Source: Anaerolineales bacterium HSG25
Lineage (GTDB): Bacteria; Chloroflexota; Anaerolineae; 4572-78; J111
Assembly (NCBI GenBank): GCA_030377865.1
Contig: JAUCGA010000015.1
Coordinates: forward strand, 1 to 64,000
Direction of reading: 5' to 3'
DNA: 64,000 nt
The notes under the pieces were generated by a model, which worked only from the letters and a program-made list of their open reading frames with translations, searched no databases and was not told where the DNA came from. Shown in pieces: positions 34,499-42,002 of this stretch (position 1 is the first letter of the stretch; the number at the start of each line of letters is the position of its first letter). The position numbers and the translations under genes are program-made.

Positions 34499-35323
34499 CT
34501 AAATAACCGCAAACCAATACACTACCGTAAATACACTCACCGCGACACAATATCCCGCAAATACATAGAGCGAGTGACGTTGCAGATAATGCAACAACCA
34601 CCGAATACAGATATATCCAGAGATCGCGGCGGCGATAAAACCGACGGTAATCGCGGGTAGTTCGGCCATGAGGTTTCCGGTATCTAACAAATCTTTTAAG
34701 GCGACGAGACCCGCTCCACCTAGCGCCGGAATCGACATGAGGAAACTGAATCGAGCCGCGGCGGTGCGGTTAAAGCCTTGTAATACTGCCCCACTAATGG
34801 TCGAGCCGGAGCGACTGACTCCGGGCAGAAGAGCGGCCACTTGCCAAAACCCGATAATCACCGCGTCGAGCCAAGTTAGTTTCTCCAAATCCCGTTCACG
34901 TGAGCCAAATTTTTCGGCCATGACCAACAATATGGCGGTCAGAAAGAGTAGGCCACCAGCGTATAGTGGGGCTTGCTCGGCATCGAAAATCGACTCGAAA
35001 AAATCTTTGAACATAAGCCCAAATACTACTGCCGGAAGGGTAGCCACGATAACGAGCCAGCCTAACTTCGCGTCGGTGGTGGCAAACGGTTCTCGTTTCA
35101 TCAGTCCCTCAATTACCGCTTTGGCAATATTGACGATGTCTTGCCAGAAAAAGATGAACACTCCAACGAGTGTGCCCCATTGCACCAATATCTCAAAGGT
35201 AAACGGGGCATCGGGCCAACCCAATAGCCACGGCACCAACACCAAATGAGCCGAACTTGAGACCGGAATATACTCGGTGGCCCCTTGAATAAGGCCCAAA
35301 ATAAATGCTTGAAATAGATCCAT
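34499..35323 (-). CDS. uppP: Undecaprenyl-diphosphatase
   Basis: 274 residues, seven to eight membrane helices, the BacA/UppP family. It dephosphorylates undecaprenyl diphosphate to recycle the lipid carrier for cell-wall and polysaccharide synthesis. Key motifs: GATEYIPVSSSAHL (Glu/Ser active-site region, about 16-27) and PGVSRSGSTI (about 165) with the catalytic Arg/Ser; FNRTAAARFSFLMSIP follows. GGAG precedes the ATG. It also gives bacitracin tolerance in other bacteria. A wecA/tagO-like gene using the same carrier lies at 61254. Confidence 0.96.
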   Translation of the reverse strand: MDLFQAFILGLIQGATEYIPVSSSAHLVLVPWLLGWPDAPFTFEILVQWGTLVGVFIFFWQDIVNIAKAVIEGLMKREPFATTDAKLGWLVIVATLPAVVFGLMFKDFFESIFDAEQAPLYAGGLLFLTAILLVMAEKFGSRERDLEKLTWLDAVIIGFWQVAALLPGVSRSGSTISGAVLQGFNRTAAARFSFLMSIPALGGAGLVALKDLLDTGNLMAELPAITVGFIAAAISGYICIRWLLHYLQRHSLYVFAGYCVAVSVFTVVYWFAVI

Positions 35324-35356
35324 TGTTATTACTCCATTTTAGATTTGCGATTTTGG

Positions 35357-35508
35357 ACAGAAGTTTATCATTTCAACATGACTAAAACAATATCTGACAG
35401 GATTAACAGGATTGACAGGATTACAAGCAAAAAAATCCTGTTAATCCTGTCAAAAAATGCTTTTGATTTTATCAATATATCAGGTCATGAATGAAACGAC
35501 AAACTCTT
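35357..35508. repeat. Family A element (A3)
   Basis: AGAAGTTTATCATTTCAACATGAC at left, GTCATGAATGAAACGACAAACTCT at right, hairpin of GACAGGATTAACAGG type inside. It lies directly upstream of uppP. Confidence 0.75.
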
Positions 35509-35519
35509 GTTTGGAATTC

Positions 35520-35752
35520 TAAACTACTTGTTACTCGATAAAGTCTTTTAGTCTCAATTAAACATAAGAGAATATCTGACAAGATTAGAGTTGTTCGGCA
35601 ATAACTAAAACGGGTATTTACGGGCTGATAGGAGTGCAAGAATTATATTCTTGCTAGTCAAAATATAATTTTGACACTTCTCATTCGTCCCAATATTTTA
35701 TTCCCGAACAAGTCTATTAAAGGCAAATAATCCTGTCGAAAAAATATTTCCG
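35520..35752. repeat. A-type repeat interrupted by D element (D5, 35585-35716)
   Basis: CTCAATTAAACATAAGAGAATATCTGACAAGAT | D5 | TTAAAGGCAAATAATCCTGTCG; the parts join in the uninterrupted A1 copy at 1519-1640. D5 has the TAGAGTTGTTCGG / CCGAACAAGTCTA ends and the alternative core of D4. Confidence 0.75.
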
Positions 35753-35767
35753 ATATTGTCTGTTACA

Positions 35768-36907
35768 TCACTTTCGAGACTGCCGATTTTCTTCCGGCAC
35801 AGGCTGGTAAGCGGTGAGGAACGCATCTTTGTAGCTGACAAACGTACCATCGAGAATTGATTCCCGAATTTGGCGCATGGTGTCGAGCATAAAGTGGAGG
35901 TTGTGCAGAGTGGTTAGGCGGAGGGCAAGGGTTTCCTTAGCAACGAGTAGGTGACGAATGTAAGCGGTGCTAAACATGCGACAGGTATAACAGGTACAAT
36001 CGGACTCGATAGGTTGTTTGTCGGTAGCAAAACGGGCGTTTCGTAGGTTGATACGGCCTCGTTTGGTAAAGACGGCTCCATTCCGAGCGATACGAGTCGG
36101 TAGAACACAATCAAACTGGTCAACCCCTCGAGCTACACATTCAAACAAATCTTCGGGACTGCCCACGCCCATGAGGTAACGGGGTTTATGGCGGGGCAAA
36201 ATCGGGTTGACAACTTCTAACATGGCATGCATATCAGCCTTGCTTTCACCCACACTCAAGCCCCCAATCGAGTAACCCAGAAAATCGAGCGAAGATAGGA
36301 ACTCGGCACTTTTAGCCCGTAAATCAGCAAAGATACCACCCTGTACAATTCCGTACAACGCTTGATCGGTACGAGTTTGAGCCGATTTACAGCGCTCGGC
36401 CCAACGATGGGTACGAGCGAGCGCCTCTACATTATAGTCATAATTATCTGGTGCGGGACATTCATCAAAACACATAATGATGTCAGCGCCCAACTTTTCT
36501 TGAATACCAATTACTGTCTCAGGCGTAAAGCGATGTTTCGAGCCGTCGATGTGGGAGCGAAAGTTGACTCCGTCCTCGTCGATTTTACGTAATCCTTCAA
36601 GGCTAAACACCTGAAAACCACCTGAATCGGTCAGAATAGGCCGTTCCCACTGCATAAACTGATGCAAACCACCAAACTCGGCAATCAAATCAGCCCCCGG
36701 TCGCAAATAGAGGTGATAGGTGTTGCTCAGAATCAAGGTCACATCTAGGTCGTATAAGTCATGTGGGGTTAGGGTTTTGACGGTGGCTTGTGTGCCCACT
36801 GGTGCAAACACCGGAGTCGGAATGTCGCCATGTGGGGTATGGATTACGCCCGCTCTGGCTTGACTGTTTGGGTCTTCGTGAATAAGGTCGAAAGAAAATG
36901 AGGTCAT
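35768..36907 (-). CDS. tgt: tRNA-guanine transglycosylase
   Basis: 379 residues, standard bacterial length. It exchanges guanine 34 for preQ1 in GU(N) tRNAs on the way to queuosine. Active-site parts: ILTDSGGFQVFSL (Asp acid/base, about 95), GIVQGG, and QFDCVLPTRIARNG with the nucleophile Asp. The zinc site is CTCYTCRMF...HLL (CxCxxC-x(n)-H). No other queuosine gene is seen nearby. The start has no good ribosome-binding site. Confidence 0.97.
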   Translation of the reverse strand: MTSFSFDLIHEDPNSQARAGVIHTPHGDIPTPVFAPVGTQATVKTLTPHDLYDLDVTLILSNTYHLYLRPGADLIAEFGGLHQFMQWERPILTDSGGFQVFSLEGLRKIDEDGVNFRSHIDGSKHRFTPETVIGIQEKLGADIIMCFDECPAPDNYDYNVEALARTHRWAERCKSAQTRTDQALYGIVQGGIFADLRAKSAEFLSSLDFLGYSIGGLSVGESKADMHAMLEVVNPILPRHKPRYLMGVGSPEDLFECVARGVDQFDCVLPTRIARNGAVFTKRGRINLRNARFATDKQPIESDCTCYTCRMFSTAYIRHLLVAKETLALRLTTLHNLHFMLDTMRQIRESILDGTFVSYKDAFLTAYQPVPEENRQSRK

Positions 36908-36944
36908 AGTTATAGAGTTTCACCACTTAATAGAGTTGGATTTA

Positions 36945-36994
36945 CATACCTGCCAAATACCCGTTGCGATTACATAATCGCAACAATCAGGAAG
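36945..36994. repeat. Partial J repeat
   Basis: CATACCTGCCAAATACCCGTTGCGATTACATAATCGCAAC, right half of a J module. The remaining 36995-37155 has short hairpins (CGCAGAGCG..., AATCACG..CGTGATT-like) and no gene. Confidence 0.5.
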
Positions 36995-37155
36995 TATAGA
37001 CGCAGAGCGTCAAATAGTCATTCCAACGCAGAGTATTGGAACGAGGAATCACCTAATCACGTATCACGCATCACGTCTTCACGCCTAGTATATTAGCTCT
37101 TGCGGGATGGAGCAAAAAGAGGTATAAAGGATACAATTTCCTAAGAGGTGTTACC

Positions 37156-37638
37156 ATGTCTACATTTGAGATTCGATCTGCCACTCCAGCGGATGTGCCG
37201 CAGATTTTACAGTTTATTCGAGCGCTGGCTGACTATGAAAAGTTAAGCCATGAAGTGATCGCTACAGAGACCATGTTGCATGATGGGCTGTTTGGCTCAC
37301 GCTCCACCGCTGAGGCGGTGCTGGCCTTTCAAGCCGACCAACCGGCGGGATTGGCGCTGTTTTTCTACAGTTTTTCGACCTTTACCGGACGACCGAGTTT
37401 GTATCTGGAGGATTTGTATGTTGATCCGGCATTTCGGGGGCATGGGATAGGTCGAGCATTGCTGGTTCATTTGGCGAAAATTGCCCATGAACGTGGTTGT
37501 GGTCGCTTTGAGTGGAGTGTGCTCGATTGGAATAAACCGGCCATTGAATTTTACGAGAGTTTAGGAGCCAAGCCTCGTCCGGGTTGGACAGTTTATCAAG
37601 TGACGGGTGAGGCGTTGGCTCGATTAGCCAAAGAATAA
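37156..37638 (+). CDS. GNAT-family N-acetyltransferase (diamine-acetyltransferase-like)
   Basis: 160 residues. Acetyl-CoA binding motif A is visible as LEDLYVDPAFRGHGIGRALLVHLA (about 84-107). The N-terminal IRSATPADVPQILQFIRALADYEKL and FEWSVLDWNKPAIEFYESLGA closely follow the spermidine/diamine acetyltransferase subgroup. The substrate could be a polyamine or thialysine-type amine, in line with the agmatine and ornithine genes at 58-61 kb, but this is not certain. AGAGG lies before the ATG; the amidohydrolase gene follows after 37 bp. Confidence 0.88.
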   Translation: MSTFEIRSATPADVPQILQFIRALADYEKLSHEVIATETMLHDGLFGSRSTAEAVLAFQADQPAGLALFFYSFSTFTGRPSLYLEDLYVDPAFRGHGIGRALLVHLAKIAHERGCGRFEWSVLDWNKPAIEFYESLGAKPRPGWTVYQVTGEALARLAKE

Positions 37639-37675
37639 AGTCTTGCCTAATTCTGCCTGCCCAGTATATTATCTT

Positions 37676-38884
37676 ATGAAAATAGATGCTCATGTTCATT
37701 ATATGCCCCCCTCGCTCAAGGAGAACTTGGCTGATTTTGCGGCACGGGAACCCTATTGGGGGTTGCTCGTTACACCACCTTCGATTCAAGGTTGGGCCAC
37801 GCCGGAGCGCATGATTGCTGATATGGACGCGGCTGGACTGGATAAAGTCGTGTTAGTTGGCGAATATTTCTATCAACATTCTGCCTGTGTGGCGCGTAAT
37901 AATCAAGCGATCGACCTGATTAATCGTTGGCCGGAGCGGATTATGGCTTTGGCAACGATTCAACCGACCGCAGGCGACACAGCACTGACTGAACTCAAAC
38001 GTTGTATCTCTGCCGGACTGGTTGGCGTGGGTGAGTTAAATCCTTATGCCCAAGGATACCGCCTCGATGACCCCAATTTTTTGCGACTGGTTGAAGCCTG
38101 TATCATGGCCGACCTGCCGCTGAACCTGCATGTCAACGAGGCGGTTGGCCCATACTATCCGGGTAAAAGTACCACCCCGCTACGACACTATTATCAGCTG
38201 GCACGGCGTTATCCTCAGCTCAAATTGATTTTGGCTCATTGGGGGGGAGGGCTGTTTTTTTATGAGTTGATGCCTCGTGTACAACAGGATTTGCATAATG
38301 TCTGGTATGATACCGCGGCCTCACCGTTGTTGTTCCCCACGGAAAAAATATTTCGCATAGCGATTTTAGCTATCAAATCACACAAGATTTTGTTTGGCTC
38401 TGACTATCCATTACGAATCTATCCTCGACAGCAAAAAGAGCCGGAGTTTCAGACGTTTATGACCGATATTGCCGCAGTGGGGTTAGAGGGGATGGTTTAT
38501 CAGGATATTATGGGAGGCAACACCGCTCGGTTGTTTGGCTTGATGGGGGATGAGCGCGCAGGTGTCTTGCCTACTTCCATACGGAGCGAGGGAGTCTCAA
38601 CGGCTGGAGAAGCGTCACCCGCTAGTTTCTCAGATTTGGTTCAGCATGCTCAGTCGGTTGATTTTGAGGAGAACCTGCCTGACATGTCGGTCGGTCTCGT
38701 AGCTGTCACTTGGCCGCAAACTCAAGCTGTGTTCGACCAGTTTGGCATCCCGTGGCAAGACAACCCCGTCCCAATCTGGGAGCCAGTTGGTCAAGCCGCG
38801 GCGGCACGGGGAATGAATCCGACGCGGCAAAAACAACTGTTGCAGGCGCTAAATGAGGCGTGTTGCGCGAGTGGTGAGGCGTGA
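37676..38884 (+). CDS. Amidohydrolase_2-family hydrolase with C-terminal DUF1858-like domain
   Basis: 402 residues. Residues 1-290 form a TIM-barrel amidohydrolase: MKIDAHVHY (HxH metal site), NLHVNEAVG, LILAHWGGG and LFGSDYPLR (Asp ligand), as in decarboxylases/lactonases of this family. After a linker, DMSVGLVAVTWPQTQAVFDQF and GIPWQDNPVPIWEPVGQAAAARGMN match the DUF1858 (ScdA N-terminal-like) pattern without its cysteines. I know this domain mostly alone or joined to hemerythrin-like proteins, so the fusion is unusual. It is probably co-transcribed with the GNAT gene. Confidence 0.85.
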   Translation: MKIDAHVHYMPPSLKENLADFAAREPYWGLLVTPPSIQGWATPERMIADMDAAGLDKVVLVGEYFYQHSACVARNNQAIDLINRWPERIMALATIQPTAGDTALTELKRCISAGLVGVGELNPYAQGYRLDDPNFLRLVEACIMADLPLNLHVNEAVGPYYPGKSTTPLRHYYQLARRYPQLKLILAHWGGGLFFYELMPRVQQDLHNVWYDTAASPLLFPTEKIFRIAILAIKSHKILFGSDYPLRIYPRQQKEPEFQTFMTDIAAVGLEGMVYQDIMGGNTARLFGLMGDERAGVLPTSIRSEGVSTAGEASPASFSDLVQHAQSVDFEENLPDMSVGLVAVTWPQTQAVFDQFGIPWQDNPVPIWEPVGQAAAARGMNPTRQKQLLQALNEACCASGEA

Positions 38885-38954
38885 TGCACATCTCAAGTGT
38901 CAAGTCTTGAAATAGATTTAGGCAGAGGGAAAGAAATAATGTGGGATTGTTCTT

Positions 38955-38988
38955 TGGGAGATTTTAAAAGTCGATATTGCCTAATTGC
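38955..38988. repeat. Lone end of a family O element
   Basis: TTTGGGAGATTTTAAAAG followed by TCGATATTGCCTAA. Only one inverted-repeat end is left; it encodes the end of the methyltransferase gene. Confidence 0.65.
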
Positions 38989-39911
38989 TGCCGAATGGCT
39001 GTTATGTCGGCAGGAGTTGTACGGCAACATCCGCCAATCAGTTGTGCCCCATGTTGATACCATTGCTGAGCCGGACGGCTCAAGTCGGCAAAATCAGGAT
39101 CAGCCAGCCAACAGCTAGTTGCCGAGTCCCAATTTTCACCGCTATTGGGATAAACCAGCAACGGCTTGGTTGTCACATCGGCCAATGAATCAAGCAGAGA
39201 GGGTACGTAGCGAGGTGGGGTACAGTTTAGTCCAACGGCTACAACCTGCGGTGAGTTGTTAGCTAAGGCAACACAATCAGCCAATAGCTCCCCTTGAGAA
39301 ACATGGCTCGTATCACGACAGCTAAAACTGAGCCATGCCGCCTGAGTTGAAAACTCTGCCAATAAGCGCAATAATGCCTCCGCCTCCTCCGGGCAGGGAA
39401 TCGTCTCACAAGCTAACAAGTCAACTCCACATGCCACCAAACAGGCCATCCGAGGCCGATGAAACGCCATCAACTCCTCGATGGTACGCCCATAATTTCC
39501 CCGATATTCTGAGCCATCGGCCAAAAAAGCCGCATACGGACCAATCGAAGCCGCTATCAAAGGGCGAATTCGCTCAGCCTGAAACGATGTTTCTTGCCAG
39601 AACTGATTCCGTGCTTCGTTGGCTAATTGCACACTCAATCGCAGTAGCTCTTCAGCCTGAGCATGGTTAATACCCCGCTGTGCTAACCCCTCAAAGGTAG
39701 CTTGATATGTGGCTGTGGTGGCAATATCAGCTCCCGCAACAAAATAGTCATAATGCACTTGCCGAATCAGGTCAGGTGCTTCGAGTAATATTTTGGCTGA
39801 CCAGAGGGGGTCGTTCAAGTCAGCCCCGCGTTGTTCTAACTCGGTGGCTAACGCACCATCAAGAATCATGACTCCTGCTTGATCTAAAAACGGTTGAATA
39901 GGATTGGGCAT
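38964..39911 (-). CDS. Homocysteine S-methyltransferase family protein
   Basis: 315 residues, MmuM/Hcy-Smtase family. It moves a methyl group from S-methylmethionine or SAM to homocysteine. Motifs: ILDGALATELEQRG, TTATYQATFEGL, AASIGPYAAFLADGSEYRG, VGLNCTPP (first zinc Cys) and LIGGCCRTTPADI (last zinc Cys pair). The ATG at 39911 has GTGAGGT before it; a GTG at 39923 overlapping the kptA stop is possible. The last residues LGNIDF and the stop come from a family O repeat end. Third gene of an operon with kptA. Confidence 0.92.
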   Translation of the reverse strand: MPNPIQPFLDQAGVMILDGALATELEQRGADLNDPLWSAKILLEAPDLIRQVHYDYFVAGADIATTATYQATFEGLAQRGINHAQAEELLRLSVQLANEARNQFWQETSFQAERIRPLIAASIGPYAAFLADGSEYRGNYGRTIEELMAFHRPRMACLVACGVDLLACETIPCPEEAEALLRLLAEFSTQAAWLSFSCRDTSHVSQGELLADCVALANNSPQVVAVGLNCTPPRYVPSLLDSLADVTTKPLLVYPNSGENWDSATSCWLADPDFADLSRPAQQWYQHGAQLIGGCCRTTPADITAIRQQLGNIDF

Positions 39912-39919
39912 GATAGACC

Positions 39920-40468
39920 TCACTTCTCATCAAATTCAAGATACTGAATCGACACGGTGTTGGTCAGCCAGATATTACTAGCCGAACAGTAAAAAAGGTG
40001 TCCATCCTGAGCCATTTTACGAGCCTGCACGGTGATAATACTGGGCTGACCATGTCGTCGTCCGACCTTGTGAGCCATTTCTCGATTACTAGAGAGATGG
40101 ACATATAGCCGTCCTTGGCTGATGAGACCTTCCGTTTTGATGGAGGCTAAAAAACGGGTGGCAGTCCCATGAAATAGTTGGTCGGGTGGCTGACGAGGGG
40201 ACAGTTCTAGCTCGACCGGAACTGAGTGACCGTGGTTGGCTCGGATTCTCTGTTTGTCTGGACTAAAGGCGAATCGTTGCTTGTCGTTTTCGGCCACGAC
40301 CTGCTCAAGCGTGACCATGTCGAGCGACAAATTGGTCTGTTTAGCGGCCTTGAGTAGGGCAGACACCTCAACCCAGCCAGCCGGATCAAGCTGTAACCCC
40401 GCTGATTCTGGTTTGTGGCGTAAAACTAGACTGATAAATTTACTGAGTCGAACTAATTTTTTTTGCAT
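39920..40468 (-). CDS. kptA: RNA 2'-phosphotransferase (Tpt1/KptA family)
   Basis: 182 residues. Family motifs: LVRLSKFISLVLRHKPE with the catalytic Arg-His, GWVEVSALL, RIRANHGHS, LFHGTATRFL and VHLSSNREMAHKVGRRHG. The enzyme moves an internal RNA 2'-phosphate to NAD+, giving ADP-ribose 1'',2''-cyclic phosphate. In eukaryotes it ends tRNA splicing; its natural bacterial substrate is unclear. It sits 3 bp after a small DUF4177-like gene and just before the homocysteine methyltransferase, an arrangement that suggests an RNA-repair or stress role. Confidence 0.95.
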   Translation of the reverse strand: MQKKLVRLSKFISLVLRHKPESAGLQLDPAGWVEVSALLKAAKQTNLSLDMVTLEQVVAENDKQRFAFSPDKQRIRANHGHSVPVELELSPRQPPDQLFHGTATRFLASIKTEGLISQGRLYVHLSSNREMAHKVGRRHGQPSIITVQARKMAQDGHLFYCSASNIWLTNTVSIQYLEFDEK

Positions 40469-40471
40469 CAG

Positions 40472-40714
40472 CTACAATCGCTCTCGTTTTAGGTACAAGG
40501 TGGTGATAGATTGGCTATTTTCACCATTCGCCTCGGCGTTGGTCGAAATCAACTCCCAACCATTACTCCCAACCTGTTGTAAAAACTCCCACACATCAGG
40601 GCAAGTATTGAGGGCGTTGGGCATGTCGGGTGGTAAAGTACCTTGCCAGCGGCCATTTACAAAGGTAATCCGCATTAGTTGGGATGAACATATCATATAA
40701 TCAAATCGTCGCAT
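40472..40714 (-). CDS. DUF4177-like small protein
   Basis: 80 residues. MRRFDYMICSS at the start, then WEFLQQVGSNGWELIST and the C-terminal LYLKRERL match the short beta-alpha-beta DUF4177 pattern (Y-x-V ... L-N-x-x-G-x-x-GWELV ... FKR). Function unknown. GTGAGG lies before the ATG, and the kptA gene starts 3 bp after its stop, so it heads that operon. Confidence 0.7.
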   Translation of the reverse strand: MRRFDYMICSSQLMRITFVNGRWQGTLPPDMPNALNTCPDVWEFLQQVGSNGWELISTNAEANGENSQSITTLYLKRERL

Positions 40715-40808
40715 AAAACCTCACATGGTTAAATAAGTTATCATTTGTCAGAGTCTACCCCGAAATGAAAAAACTCCCAAATTTAAACCGCTACTCTGGG
40801 AGCGCAGA

Positions 40809-40964
40809 CATCCCTGTCTGCTAAAAGGGCTGTTCAGTTCTCCATCTTGTCACGCTACAAGCGTGACCTACACGGTTTTATCTCCAGCAAAATTACTGTA
40901 GGTGACGCTTGTAGCGTCACAATTATACTCATATAGATTAGAACTGAACATCCCTGTCTGCTAA
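40809..40964. repeat. Family H element (H2) between 16-bp direct repeats
   Basis: H sequence (AGGGCTGTTCAGTTCTCC...GAACTGAA) lies between two CATCCCTGTCTGCTAA copies (40809-40824, 40949-40964). Its right end is shortened compared with H1. Confidence 0.7.
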
Positions 40965-40970
40965 TCTGCC

Positions 40971-41081
40971 TAGTACAGCATGGCAGAAGTTCTCCGGTAG
41001 TAAAAAACGTCCGCACTACGTGCGGTGCAGACAAGGATGTCTGCGCTCCAACTACCGGAGGATTTACGCCGTCTTGTACTA
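40971..41081. repeat. Family T element, TA-bounded, forming a stop codon
   Basis: TAGTACAGCATGGC...CTCCGGTAG at left, CTACCGGAGG...CGTCTTGTACTA at right. The minus strand of the right end begins TAGTACAAG; that TAG is the stop of the LysE gene. Confidence 0.7.
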
Positions 41082-41693
41082 GTACAGAACCATCAACCCC
41101 GTGCTAATTTGAACAAGACCAAACAACAACAGAGCCACTGCGGCCACTTGACTAAGCCGTTTGTTGAGGTTGGGGTTAACTTGACTAGTGGCCGCTACCA
41201 AAAATACAAATCCCATAAATCCCGCGATGATGGTTACATAAAAGCCGACTACAAAACTCAATCCCAAAGCTGGTGATTGTCGCCAGCCTTCTAGCACAAT
41301 TGGCCCGGCCAAAATACTCCAGAAAATGTAGGGGCCGGGGCTTAGAGCATTCATCATGGCTCCTTTTAACATGGTGCGAGGAATAGAATCTGTAACACTC
41401 TCCGTCAACTGTATCTCTTGTTGAGCCGCTTGCCAGGCCCCTTTGGCTAAATAAAGCAGAAAAAAACCACCCAATATCTGAATAATATTCAAAAAGTTAT
41501 CGGGTGTTTGGGTCAGTACAACCATCACCAAAAAGATAATTGGCCCATCGCTAATTAATGGAGCAAACGTGGCCGGTAAAGTTCGCCGCCAGCCATTTTG
41601 TAATGTTTGGGAGAGTAAAAAAGCCAAAAATGGGCCTGGTGTAACCGAGGCCGAAAAACCTAATATCATGCCTTGCAATAAATAAGAAAACAC
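41079..41693 (-). CDS. LysE-family translocator
   Basis: 204 residues, six membrane helices. SASVTPGPFLAFLLSQTLQNGWRRT near the start and MMNALSPGPYIFWSILAGP in the middle are LysE/RhtB features (two PGP motifs). Distinct from the exporter at 16958 and more like the YggA/ArgO-distant group. Substrate unknown. No promoter seen; the upstream 300 bp is repeat M and short hairpins. The stop TAG comes from the end of repeat T. Confidence 0.85.
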   Translation of the reverse strand: MFSYLLQGMILGFSASVTPGPFLAFLLSQTLQNGWRRTLPATFAPLISDGPIIFLVMVVLTQTPDNFLNIIQILGGFFLLYLAKGAWQAAQQEIQLTESVTDSIPRTMLKGAMMNALSPGPYIFWSILAGPIVLEGWRQSPALGLSFVVGFYVTIIAGFMGFVFLVAATSQVNPNLNKRLSQVAAVALLLFGLVQISTGLMVLY

Positions 41694-41809
41694 GTAACCT
41701 CATACAAAATCAAACCCGAATCAATTTCAGCAATCGATTCGGGTTAAGTAATAAATTTTCTAGTTATTCGGTCAGTCTTGACAAAACAACACCTATCAAT
41801 TCTCAATTC

Positions 41810-41998
41810 AATTCACATGCTTAAGACTCATTCGACCCCTTGTTCCCAAACTCAGTTTGGGAACACAATTGCTCAAGCAAACTCTGTTTGCGACTTGCAA
41901 CATGCCAGAAACAGAGTTTCTGTGGCATAGGCGTTCCCAATCTGGAGATTGGGAACGAGGGGGGGTGAACGGTTACCAATTCACATGCTTAAGACTCA
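41810..41998. repeat. Family M element between 21-bp direct repeats
   Basis: AATTCACATGCTTAAGACTCA at 41810-41830 and again at 41978-41998, enclosing a GTTCCCAAACTCAGTTTGGGAAC and GTTCCCAATCTGGAGATTGGGAAC hairpin pair. The second copy is 4 bp from the DUF4139 stop. Confidence 0.75.
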
Positions 41999-42002
41999 CT
42001 CC

